Part shown: positions 26,925 through 34,524 of the stretch, one piece after another
Numbering within the stretch: the first letter of the stretch is position 1
How the letters are laid out: each line of letters begins with the position of its first letter
Made by a program: the position numbers and the translations under genes
Notes under the pieces: model-generated
The model's database searches: none
Told to the model about the DNA's origin: nothing
Seen by the model: the letters and a program-made list of their open reading frames with translations, nothing else
Assembly (NCBI RefSeq): GCF_002242805.1
Contig: NZ_MCGQ01000003.1
Span: 21,248-85,247, forward strand
From: Streptomyces diastatochromogenes
GTDB taxonomy: Bacteria; Actinomycetota; Actinomycetes; Streptomycetales; Streptomycetaceae
Direction of reading: 5' to 3'
Length of the DNA: 64,000 nucleotides

Positions 26925-26996
26925 CCTGACGGTTGGGAGGCGAATCACGCGGTGTTGGCTCATCTGGCGGAACATCGGGTGAGCTGGCGGCCTTGA
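26925..26996 (+). repeat. duplicated 3' end of the helicase gene, copy 2 (orphan)
   Basis: This copy starts 169 bp after copy 1 starts. After a 34-bp identical block (26925-26958) it diverges almost only at third codon positions and keeps the same reading frame, one residue change (Gly to Ser) and a stop codon. It has no start and no upstream coding part. Confidence 0.85.
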
Positions 26997-27014
26997 GTTT
27001 CTTGGTGTGTACGC

Positions 27015-27040
27015 GGGACTTCGGGCAGACCCGAGGTCCC
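27015..27040 (+). terminator. hairpin after the duplicated helicase end
   Basis: An 11-bp stem GGGACTTCGGG / CCCGAGGTCCC (one G-T pair), loop CAGA. Its position just after copy 2 suggests copy 2 marks the original gene end. Confidence 0.7.
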
Positions 27041-27118
27041 CTTGCGCCCGCGCGAGACAATGGAGGGTGGACCACCTGAAGGCGGCGCCCACCGGACCGT
27101 ACGAGGAGGAGACGAGAC

Positions 27119-27490
27119 ATGGCGGAGCCCACGCCGCGTCGGCATGAACCGCGGCTACGCCCCGCGCCCCTGATCTTCGAGCCCGCGGAGGCGGCCTCCG
27201 ATCCCGAGCACTTCTTCGACCTGGAGTCGATGGAGGATCCACAGGCGCTGCTGGCGCGGGCGACGGAGCTGGCCCTGGCCTTCCAGGCGGCGGCCGACCG
27301 GGCCGTGGAGTTCCAGGCCATCGCGGCGGCCCAGCTCGCCGACCCGCGCCGGTTCGACCGGCTGACCCCGGCAGACATCGCCGAGCGGGCGGAGTGGACC
27401 GAGGACTACGCCAAGAAGATGGTGGAGTTCGGCCGGGATCTGCTGCGCGGAGTCGACACCGAGGGCCGGAGCCCCGTCGACCCCGTCTAG
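27119..27490 (+). CDS. small conserved protein of unknown function
   Basis: A 123-residue acidic soluble protein, largely helical (EDPQALLARATELALAFQAAADRAVEFQAIAAAQLADPRRFDRLT then DIAERAEWTEDYAKKMVEFGR). There is no signal, Cys or catalytic motif. A good ribosome site (GAGGAG) precedes the ATG. The layout resembles a small actinobacterial adaptor or regulator, but no family is recognised. A palindromic hairpin follows the stop. Confidence 0.7.
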   Translation: MAEPTPRRHEPRLRPAPLIFEPAEAASDPEHFFDLESMEDPQALLARATELALAFQAAADRAVEFQAIAAAQLADPRRFDRLTPADIAERAEWTEDYAKKMVEFGRDLLRGVDTEGRSPVDPV

Positions 27491-27501
27491 CCCACGCGTC
27501 A

Positions 27502-27525
27502 CCCGCTTGGCATATGCCAGGCGGG
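27502..27525. promoter_or_regulatory. 24-bp near-perfect palindrome around TGGCATATGCCA
   Basis: CCCGC-T-TGGCATATGCCA-G-GCGGG: a 12-bp perfect core with 5-bp GC arms and one mismatched pair. It may be a terminator of the upstream gene or an operator for 27611. The same 12-bp core occurs at 40512-40523. Confidence 0.5.
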
Positions 27526-27610
27526 CAAGATACTCCTCCCCGCCCGCCCCTGTCCCGGTTTTCCGCAACCCAGAAGAGCCGCGTGCTCACGGCCGGTACA
27601 TGTAGTCGTC

Positions 27611-28186
27611 ATGAGCTGCACACCGCATGTCACCTGTGCCACCGCCGACGGAGCCGCGTGGCTCGCCTCGGCAGGAACGTATCCGCGAAGCACGCTCGCC
27701 CTGTGGCGGGAGCGACCCGACGCCCCGCTGGTCCTCCCCTGCGGCTCCGTCTTCGACGTGGTGAGCGCCCCGGCGATCTTCGGGCGCCGCATGCTGGACC
27801 GCTTATGGGACGAGGGTCCGGGGTCCGGGCCGGTCGCGGTGTTCCGGGGCCGCATGCTGCTGTTCACCGCCCCTGGCACGGCCCATCGGCTGCCCTCGCT
27901 GCTGAGCTGGGAGGAGTGGGGGTCCCACCGCACGGAGGCGGTTCCGCCGCTGCTCTGCCACGGCACGGGAGACGCCGTGACCGTCCCGTCCCTGTCCGGC
28001 GACGAGTCCCCCACCCCGGGCGGCTCCCGCTGGCTGGTCGCCCCGGACACGCGTCATCCCTGGCTGCCGGGCCCCGAGGTCCTGCTCTGGGCGGCCGTAC
28101 GAGCGGCCCGTGCGGCCGTACGGATATCGATTTTTCCTCCCGCCGACCAGGATGCTAAGGTCTACGACGTCAGCAGGCGCCGCTAG
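27611..28186 (+). CDS. conserved actinobacterial protein with TTA codon, 3' end inside tRNA-Lys
   Basis: A 191-residue soluble protein with no clear catalytic motif. Conserved-looking stretches are LPCGSVFDVVSAPAIFGRRM, PGTAHRLPSLLSWEEWG, PPLLCHGTGDAVTVPSL and RWLVAPDTRHPWLPGPE. It resembles proteins that automatic pipelines call primase/polymerase-N-terminal-like, but I cannot confirm this. Codon 65 is TTA (27803-27805), predicting bldA dependence. Its last three codons and stop (TAG at 28184) lie within the tRNA-Lys gene, so the tRNA promoter must overlap this coding region. The ATG at 27611 lacks a strong ribosome site. Confidence 0.65.
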   Translation: MSCTPHVTCATADGAAWLASAGTYPRSTLALWRERPDAPLVLPCGSVFDVVSAPAIFGRRMLDRLWDEGPGSGPVAVFRGRMLLFTAPGTAHRLPSLLSWEEWGSHRTEAVPPLLCHGTGDAVTVPSLSGDESPTPGGSRWLVAPDTRHPWLPGPEVLLWAAVRAARAAVRISIFPPADQDAKVYDVSRRR

Positions 28187-28250
28187 CTCAGTTGGTTAGA
28201 GCAGCTGACTCTTAATCAGCGGGTCCGGGGTTCGAGTCCCTGGCGGCGCA
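28177..28250 (+). tRNA. tRNA-Lys (CTT), copy 1
   Basis: A complete cloverleaf: acceptor GCGCCGC/GCGGCGC, anticodon loop CTCTTAA with anticodon CTT, T loop GGTTCGAGTCC. Identical over 74 nt to 41519-41592 and 47285-47358. A -10-like TAAGGT lies ~20 bp upstream, inside the preceding gene. Confidence 0.96.
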
Positions 28251-28257
28251 CATGACG

Positions 28258-28296
28258 ACGGCGGGTCGGTTCGAAAGAATCCGGCCCGCCGTTTTT
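28258..28296 (+). terminator. intrinsic terminator of tRNA-Lys copy 1
   Basis: A 12-bp stem ACGGCGGGTCGG / CCGGCCCGCCGT (one G-T pair) followed by TTTTT. Confidence 0.88.
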
Positions 28297-28326
28297 CGTA
28301 TACCAAAGCTCCTGCAAGGCGCGCGC

Positions 28327-29580
28327 TCAGCCCGTCACCCCCGGCGTGATCTTCACCGTCCAGGCGCCGGACGCCGTCCGCCCCTCCACCTCCACCTTCA
28401 CGCCCTCCCCGGGCACCGTGAAGCTCTCCCCGAGGGAGACCGGGGCATCGGCCAGGGGCGGGTAGACCGAGTTCTCCCAGCACGCCTCGGTGTGCGGGTG
28501 GGCATCCACCACCTCGATCGGGCCGCCGCCGGACTCCGCGCCACCGCGCACCCGGTAGACCAGGACCCCCTGCCGGCAGCCCGCGCGGTCGTTGCCCACC
28601 GGACCGCGCGCCTCGAAGGCCAGGACGCTGTCGGCGCCGGTGCGCACGACCGCCAGCTTCGCGCCATGGCCGAGGCCGAAGGCCGGGGCACCGGCCGCGC
28701 CCTGCACCGGGACGCCGGGGCCCGCGGCCAGCGGCTCCAGGGTCAGCCGGGTCGGCCCCGCACCCCGCACGCACACCACCTGGCGCGGATCCAGCCAGCC
28801 CAGCTTCCACTTGTGCCAGGCGAACAGGTCCGGGGACAGTCCGAACTGGCTGCCCATCAGGTCCCAGTCGCCGACGTAGGTGTCCCAGTCGCCCTTGCCG
28901 TCGACCGGGCGGTGGTAGAGGTCGGGGAGGTCGAAGACATGGCCGGTCTCATGGGCGAGAACCAGCCGGTCGGGCGGGTGCTTCTCGAAGACCGTGACGA
29001 CCCGCCGTACGTCCGTGCCGTCCACGTGCATGGGGGTGTCGAGGTTGACGACCTTCGTCGCGTCCGAGTCGACGCCGGGCGCGTCCGGGTCGGCGACGAA
29101 GTAGACGACGTCGTAGCGGGAGAAGTCGACCTCCCGGTCGGCCGCGGCGAACGCGTCGCGCAGATAGGCGGCGCGGTTCTCGGGGCTCCAGTCGCGCTTC
29201 ATGGCGTACGAGACGGACGGCCGCGGCATGCGCAGCCAGTGGCCGAGCGGGTGCGGGCGCAGCGTGAACCGGCCGTACGAGGCCTGTTCGAAGAAGCGGC
29301 TGGTGGCCGGGAAGTGGTCGGCGGCCAGCTCGGCGGGGGTGGTGCGCGGGGTGGCGTCCGGGAAGGACAGGAAGATCATGACGGCGTCGAGCGTGCCGGT
29401 CGGGCGGGTGTAGTCGGGGTTCCAGGTGTCCACGCCCTCCGAGTGGTGGGCCTCGCTGCGGTGCAGGGCGCAGGGCGCCGTCGAGAAGGGTTCGGCGACC
29501 GACGGGCCGGTGAGGATCGAGGTCGCGGCGAGCGCCGACATCGTGGTGAACACGGCGGCGGTGCTGCGCAGCTTGGGCAC
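28327..29580 (-). CDS. secreted M6-family metalloprotease
   Basis: A 417-residue exported protein. The signal peptide covers residues 1-~29 (STAAVFTTMSALAATSILTGPSVA). The zinc motif is LAHETGHVFDLPDLYH (HExxHxxxxxD-type, as in M6 immune-inhibitor-A proteases), followed by YVGDWDLMGSQFG, the Met-turn region. A C-terminal beta-rich domain of ~150 residues follows, with paired Cys. It digests extracellular protein. The GTG at 29580 follows GGAGG at 7 nt; upstream in-frame ATG codons would place the signal peptide internally. It is convergent with the tRNA-Lys unit and divergent from cdgA. Confidence 0.87.
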   Translation of the reverse strand: MPKLRSTAAVFTTMSALAATSILTGPSVAEPFSTAPCALHRSEAHHSEGVDTWNPDYTRPTGTLDAVMIFLSFPDATPRTTPAELAADHFPATSRFFEQASYGRFTLRPHPLGHWLRMPRPSVSYAMKRDWSPENRAAYLRDAFAAADREVDFSRYDVVYFVADPDAPGVDSDATKVVNLDTPMHVDGTDVRRVVTVFEKHPPDRLVLAHETGHVFDLPDLYHRPVDGKGDWDTYVGDWDLMGSQFGLSPDLFAWHKWKLGWLDPRQVVCVRGAGPTRLTLEPLAAGPGVPVQGAAGAPAFGLGHGAKLAVVRTGADSVLAFEARGPVGNDRAGCRQGVLVYRVRGGAESGGGPIEVVDAHPHTEACWENSVYPPLADAPVSLGESFTVPGEGVKVEVEGRTASGAWTVKITPGVTG

Positions 29581-29906
29581 GAAAGGACCTCCGGATTCGG
29601 TTCGCGGGACACCGAATCCAGACTGTGGTAGTTCATTGATGTTCGTCCTGTTTGCCTGAACCAGAAGGGTGAGTGCGCCCGTTTGGGCTCCGGCGTGCAC
29701 CTAGAGCCGACACCCCGAAACACTCACGGAACGTCACAACTGGTCGGGGGCCTGAAGAACCCGTCCAGGTGCGGGCAGAAACGATCTGTCAGAACCTGTG
29801 GTCTGTCCGGGAGACTGGAGAGTGGCTGGAAGGCCCCAGGGCCAGCCTCTATGATCGGCACACTTTCCGGCACGGACACAGATCGAGTGCACTGCGGGAG
29901 CGAGCG
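29581..29906. promoter_or_regulatory. divergent control region of the M6 protease and cdgA
   Basis: A 326-bp spacer of lower GC (for example GTAGTTCATTGATGTTCGTCC at ~29627). cdgA is a reported BldD target in S. coelicolor, but I see no convincing BldD box by eye. The ribosome site of the protease (GGAGG) is at its left end, that of cdgA (GGGAG) at its right end. Confidence 0.5.
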
Positions 29907-31718
29907 GTGAGCGGAACCTCCGAAGGGCCGACGCCCGCGGCAGACCTCGACCGGTCAGCCGTCACAGACAGTGACCACGGCATCTACCACCGTGTCTTCG
30001 CGGCGGCCCCGCTCTCCATGGCCGTCGTCGATCGCGAGGGGCTCGTCGTCAGCGCCAACGCGGCCTTCGGCGACCTGCTCGGCGGCGACCCGGACGGGCT
30101 GACCGGACGGGTCGCCGCCGATCTGGTGGACCTGGCCTCGGACGCCCGTACCTGGCACGCCTACCGCGAGGTCCTGCGCGGCCGGCAGGCCAGGCTGCGC
30201 TGCACCCGCCGGCTGAAGCATCCCGAGGGGCACTCGGTGTGGGCGCAGGTCACCGTCGCCCCGCTGGCCGACGGCGGGCCCGGCGTCCTCGTGTCGGTCG
30301 CCGACATCGGCGCCCGCCGCGAACTCCAGGCGCGGTTGCGCCACTTGCAGATGCACGACCCGGTGACCCGGCTGCCCAACCGCACCCTGTTCTTCGAGCG
30401 CCTGACCGCCGCGCTGGAGGCGGAGTCGTACGAGCAGAGCGGCACCGGCCGCATCGGCCTGTGCTACCTGGACCTGGACGGCTTCAAGGCCGTCAACGAC
30501 ACCCTCGGCCACCGCGTCGGCGACCGGCTGCTCGCGGCCGTCGCCGAGCGGCTGACCCGGGTCGCCGACGAGACCGGGTACGCCCGGGCCGGCACCCCCC
30601 TGGTGGCCCGGCTCGGCGGCGATGAATTCGCCCTGCTGGTCGAGGACTCCACCGGCACCGAGCAGCTCGCCGACCTCGCCGAGTCCGCGCTGAAGGCCCT
30701 GGAGGCACCCTTCGACCTGGCCGGACAGCGGCTGTCGCTGACCGCGTCCGTCGGGGTCGTGGAACGGCACGCGGCCGGTACGACCGCCACGGGGCTGATG
30801 CAGGCGGCCGACACGACGCTGTACTGGGCGAAGGCGGACGGCAAGGCCCGCTGGACCCTGTTCGACCCCGAGCGCAACGCGCACCTGGTGACCCGTCAGG
30901 CCCTCTCCTCCACCCTCCGCCCGGCCATCGAGCGGGGCGAGTTCGCCCTGGAGTACCAGCCGTTGGTGGGCATGGAGGACGGACGACTGAGCGGGGTCGA
31001 GGCGTTGATCCGCTGGAATCATCCTCAGTTCGGCACACTGGCGCCGAATCGGTTCATCGGATTGGCCGAGGAGGACGGTTCGATCGTTCAGCTCGGCCGC
31101 TGGGCTCTGGCGACCGCCTGCCGGCAGGCCCGCCGCTGGCAGCTGGACCACCCCGGCGAGCCGCCCATCTTCGTCAGCGTGAACGTGGCCGTACGCCAGG
31201 TGTGGGACTCCGACCTGGTGGCGGACGTGGCGGAGACGCTCGCCGAGACCGGGCTCGCCCCGCACCTGCTCCAGCTGGAGCTGACCGAGTCGGCCGTGAT
31301 GGGCTCGGCGGGCCGCCCGCTGCAGGCCCTCCAGGCACTCAGCGACATGGGCGTCCGCATCGCCATCGACGACTTCGGCACCGGCTACTCGAACCTGGCC
31401 TATCTGAGCCGGCTGCCGGTGTCGGTGCTGAAGCTGGACGGCTCCTTCGTGCGCGGCTTCCAGTACGAGGGCGACAAGAGCACGGTGGCCGTGCCGCCCA
31501 ACCCGGCCGACGAGGTGATCGTGGAGGCGATGATCCAGCTGGCCCACCGCCTCGGCCTGACCGTCACCGCGGAGTGCGTGGAGACCTCGGCGCAGGCCAC
31601 GCGGCTGCGCCGGATCGGCTGCGACACCGGGCAGGGCTGGCTGTACTCCCGTCCGGTGCCGCCGGATCGTATCTCCGAGCTGCTGGGCGAGCAGGCCTAC
31701 GTGGTGGGCAAGCCGTAG
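29907..31718 (+). CDS. cdgA: CdgA, PAS-GGDEF-EAL c-di-GMP turnover protein
   Basis: A 603-residue soluble protein. A PAS domain covers about 20-140 (VFAAAPLSMAVVDREGLVVS), GGDEF about 145-310 (MHDPVTRLPNRTLF, intact RLGGDEFAL) and EAL about 325-585 (intact GVEALIRW and IDDFGTGYSNL, plus ECVE). Both synthetase and phosphodiesterase signatures are present, so the balance must be set by the PAS input. The composite layout and neighbourhood match CdgA, which influences sporulation and antibiotic production through BldD-c-di-GMP. The GTG at 29907 follows GGGAG; the frame is open further upstream without coding features. It ends overlapping the convergent next gene by 22 bp. Confidence 0.9.
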   Translation: MSGTSEGPTPAADLDRSAVTDSDHGIYHRVFAAAPLSMAVVDREGLVVSANAAFGDLLGGDPDGLTGRVAADLVDLASDARTWHAYREVLRGRQARLRCTRRLKHPEGHSVWAQVTVAPLADGGPGVLVSVADIGARRELQARLRHLQMHDPVTRLPNRTLFFERLTAALEAESYEQSGTGRIGLCYLDLDGFKAVNDTLGHRVGDRLLAAVAERLTRVADETGYARAGTPLVARLGGDEFALLVEDSTGTEQLADLAESALKALEAPFDLAGQRLSLTASVGVVERHAAGTTATGLMQAADTTLYWAKADGKARWTLFDPERNAHLVTRQALSSTLRPAIERGEFALEYQPLVGMEDGRLSGVEALIRWNHPQFGTLAPNRFIGLAEEDGSIVQLGRWALATACRQARRWQLDHPGEPPIFVSVNVAVRQVWDSDLVADVAETLAETGLAPHLLQLELTESAVMGSAGRPLQALQALSDMGVRIAIDDFGTGYSNLAYLSRLPVSVLKLDGSFVRGFQYEGDKSTVAVPPNPADEVIVEAMIQLAHRLGLTVTAECVETSAQATRLRRIGCDTGQGWLYSRPVPPDRISELLGEQAYVVGKP

Positions 31719-32785
31719 GCGTCGGCGATCAGTTCGTAGGAGCGCAGCCGCAGCTCGCCGCGGTGGGCGTGCGAGGTGAGCATCAACTCGTCGGCGCCGG
31801 TGCGCTTCTGGAGATCGTCCAGGCCGGAGCGGACCTCGTCCGCCGTGCCGTGCACGATGTTGCCGGTCCAGGAGGCGACGAAGTCCTCCTCCATCGGGCT
31901 GAACTCGTGCTTCTCGGCGTCGCCCGGGTCGGGGAACAGGCCCGGGCGGCCGGTGCGCAGCCGGAGCATGTTCAGCGCGGCCGCCCGCACCTGCCGGCCG
32001 GCCTCCCGCTCGTCGTCCGTGGCGAGGGCGGAGACGCCGATGAGGGCGTACGGCTCGGCCAGCACCGCGGAGGGCCGGAAGGTCTGCCGGTACAGGTCGA
32101 GGGCCGGGATGGTGTTCTGCGCGGAGAAGTGGTGCGCGAAGGCGAAGGGCAGACCGAGGAGACCGGCGAGGCGGGCGCTGAAGCCGGAGGAGCCGAGCAG
32201 CCAGACGGGCGGGCGGTGCGGCGACTGGACGCCACCGGGGCTGGTCCCCTGGATGGGGCCGGGGATGGCGTGGATGCGCCGGTAGGGGTGCCCGTCCGGG
32301 AAGTCGTCGTCCAGGAAGCGGGTGAGCTCGGCCAGCTGCTCCGGGAAGTCGTCGGCGCCCTCGTTGAGGGTGTCGCTGCGACGCAGCGCGGCCGCGGTGG
32401 CCCCGTCCGTGCCCGGCGCCCGTCCGAGGCCCAGGTCGATCCGCCCCGGCGCCATCGCCTCCAGCGTGCCGAACTGCTCGGCGATCACCAGGGGTGCGTG
32501 GTTGGGCAGCATGACGCCGCCCGAGCCGAGCCGGATGCGGTCGGTGTGGGCGGCGAGGTGGGCGAGGATCACGGCGGGCGAGGAGGAGGCGACGCCGGGT
32601 ATGGAGTGGTGCTCGGCCACCCAGTACCGGTGGAAGCCGCGCGACTCGGCGAACCGGGACAGCTCCACGCTGGTGCGCAGCGCGTCGGTGGCGGTACTGC
32701 CCGCACCGACGGTCACCAGGTCCAGTACGGAGAGGGGGACGGGGGCGGTCCCGTGCGTCGTGCCCCGGATCTCGTCTGCCGACAC
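31697..32785 (-). CDS. LLM-class (luciferase-like) flavin-dependent oxidoreductase
   Basis: A 362-residue TIM-barrel protein of the bacterial-luciferase-like group using FMN or F420. Diagnostic stretches: PLSVLDLVTVGAGSTATDAL, GFHRYWVAEHHS, LGSGGVMLPNHAPLVIAEQFGTLEAMAPGR split across two strands, and LGLGRAPGTD. There is no signal peptide. GTG at 32785 with GGAGG upstream. It lies at the boundary of the following minus-strand island and could act on its substrate, but may be independent (87 bp gap to 32873). Confidence 0.9.
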   Translation of the reverse strand: MSADEIRGTTHGTAPVPLSVLDLVTVGAGSTATDALRTSVELSRFAESRGFHRYWVAEHHSIPGVASSSPAVILAHLAAHTDRIRLGSGGVMLPNHAPLVIAEQFGTLEAMAPGRIDLGLGRAPGTDGATAAALRRSDTLNEGADDFPEQLAELTRFLDDDFPDGHPYRRIHAIPGPIQGTSPGGVQSPHRPPVWLLGSSGFSARLAGLLGLPFAFAHHFSAQNTIPALDLYRQTFRPSAVLAEPYALIGVSALATDDEREAGRQVRAAALNMLRLRTGRPGLFPDPGDAEKHEFSPMEEDFVASWTGNIVHGTADEVRSGLDDLQKRTGADELMLTSHAHRGELRLRSYELIADAYGLPTT

Positions 32786-32872
32786 GGTGTGAGCCTCCTG
32801 TTGTGGCCGTGAGCTGTCGTTCTCGGCGATAACAGGAGGCTGTCTCCGCTTATTCCTTCTCGATCGACCGGG

Positions 32873-33604
32873 TCAGACCTGCACGATCGGTTCCCTGGTG
32901 AACAGCGTCCCCAGGCGCGGCGCGTTCACCCGGCGGTCCGCCAGCCTCAGCCCCTCCCACACCGACACCTGGTTCGCCGTGAGCACCGGCTTGGACAACG
33001 CCTTCTCCAGCAGACCGATGTGCGCGGCCGTGTGCAACGCCGTGTCCGGCAGCAACACGGCCTGCGCACCGGAGGTGTCCGCCGCCCGCGCCAGCGTCAG
33101 CACCTCCTCCTCCCCCCAGGTCCCGACCTCCGCCGCCGTGACGATCCCCGACGACCGCACCGCGACCACGTCGAGCCCCCCGGCCCGCAGGAAGTCCGCG
33201 AACAGCGCGGTCACCTCCTCCGGGTAGGTCGCGCCCACGGCGACCCGTCGTACCCCCAGCTCCCGGGCCGCGTGCACGAAGGCGAAGGACGTCGAGGAGG
33301 CCGGCATCCCGGCCTGCCGGGCCAGCGCCCGCACCTGCTCCTGGGCGCCCTCCCAGCCGTACACGAAGCTGCCGCTGGTGCACGCCCACACCACCGTCTC
33401 CGCGCCGGTGAGCCGCAGCTCCGCCACGCCGGCGGCGAGCCGCTCGGCCGAGCCCATCTCGCGCAGCGCGTCCACCCGGTGTGCGTCCACGCCGATGTCG
33501 GTGTGGACCAGGTCCACCCGGATGTCGCTGCCCAGGAGCTGCTCGATGCGTGGGTAGTCGTCCTCGCCGGAGTGGCCGGGGTAGAGGAGTCCGAGTGCAG
33601 TCAT
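32873..33604 (-). CDS. Asp/Glu racemase-superfamily protein (maleate isomerase/AMDase-like), one catalytic Cys missing
   Basis: A 243-residue cytoplasmic protein of the maleate cis-trans isomerase/arylmalonate decarboxylase group. The first catalytic Cys is present (C75 in VVWACTSGSFVYG). The second half-site, where maleate isomerases have Cys in SCTN, reads LLPDTALHT, with Asp187 at the Cys position. A classic two-Cys isomerase mechanism is therefore unlikely. It overlaps the paralog 33601 by 4 bp (ATGA) and is translated after it, suggesting a heteromer or consecutive steps. The ATG at 33604. Confidence 0.8.
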   Translation of the reverse strand: MTALGLLYPGHSGEDDYPRIEQLLGSDIRVDLVHTDIGVDAHRVDALREMGSAERLAAGVAELRLTGAETVVWACTSGSFVYGWEGAQEQVRALARQAGMPASSTSFAFVHAARELGVRRVAVGATYPEEVTALFADFLRAGGLDVVAVRSSGIVTAAEVGTWGEEEVLTLARAADTSGAQAVLLPDTALHTAAHIGLLEKALSKPVLTANQVSVWEGLRLADRRVNAPRLGTLFTREPIVQV

Positions 33605-34395
33605 GACGGCCCTTCTTGGTGTTCCTGCGTTTCTTCCGGCAGTACGGGCCATTCCCGCGCGGCCTCGTCCAGCAGCGCCTGATAGGGCCCCACGGCTCGG
33701 GTACCCAGCCGGCGCAGCGCCGCCCACATCGTGACCTGGTTGGCCGACAGCACGGGGATGCGCAGCTCGGCCTCCAGCTGCGGGATGACGTCGTACGTCG
33801 GAAGGTTGGTGCAGGAGATGAAGAGCGCGTCGGCGCCGCCGGGGCGGACCGCGGTGCGGGCCATCGCGACCACGTCCCGGTACGGCACCTGCCAGATGTG
33901 CCGGGTCAGCCCCATGAAGGCGCAGCCGGTGACCCGCACGCCGGCCTCGGCGACGAACTCCTGGAGGGCCCGGGTGACGGAGACGGTGTACGGGGTGACG
34001 AGGGCGACCCGGCGGACCCGCAGCTCCGCCAGGGCCTCCAGCAGGGCGCCCGAGGTGGTCACCGAGGGCAGCGCGCCGGCTCTGGTCATCGCCGCGCACA
34101 TCGCCCGTTCGCCGGCGATCCCGTCGACGAAGCTGCCCGAGGTGCAGGCGTAGGCGACGACCTCGGGGGCGACGGCGGTCAGCGCGCGCACCGCCTCGCC
34201 GAGGGTCTCGTGCTCGCTGACCAGCCGGGCCAGGTCCAGGCTGACCTCGACCGGCACGAACGGGGTGCGGGTCAGGTGCAGCGACACCTCGTCGGGCACC
34301 CAGCGCCACAGCTCGCGGTCGAGGGCGAAGTCGAAGGGGGCGACCACTCCGACACCGCGCTGGGGGCGGGGGCCGCCGAGAAAGGAGATGTCCAT
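33601..34395 (-). CDS. maleate cis-trans isomerase/AMDase-like protein with both catalytic Cys
   Basis: A 264-residue paralog of 32873. Both half-sites are complete: C84 (AYACTSGSFVDG) and C195 (FISCTNLPTYD). It is therefore the likely catalytic member, isomerising or decarboxylating a small dicarboxylate (maleate- or malonate-like) by thiol chemistry. EutA of ectoine catabolism belongs to the same superfamily, but the rest of the eut pathway is absent here. ATG at 34395 with GGAG upstream. Divergent from the dehydrogenase at 34525 with a 129-bp promoter spacer. Confidence 0.82.
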   Translation of the reverse strand: MDISFLGGPRPQRGVGVVAPFDFALDRELWRWVPDEVSLHLTRTPFVPVEVSLDLARLVSEHETLGEAVRALTAVAPEVVAYACTSGSFVDGIAGERAMCAAMTRAGALPSVTTSGALLEALAELRVRRVALVTPYTVSVTRALQEFVAEAGVRVTGCAFMGLTRHIWQVPYRDVVAMARTAVRPGGADALFISCTNLPTYDVIPQLEAELRIPVLSANQVTMWAALRRLGTRAVGPYQALLDEAAREWPVLPEETQEHQEGPS

Positions 34396-34524
34396 GGCAG
34401 GGGCACCGTCCTCATGCTGAGAGACGACGGAGGAACGGTCGGTGGGTACGCCCGTGTTGACGAAGGTAGGTTCCGGTGCGAGCGTGGTCAATCCGCGCAT
34501 GTCAGACGCCCGGAGCGGCCCCGA

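Noticed and set aside
29581..29906. BldD box upstream of cdgA
   Set aside because: Expected from the S. coelicolor homologue but no AGTNA...TNACT-type site could be recognised with confidence.
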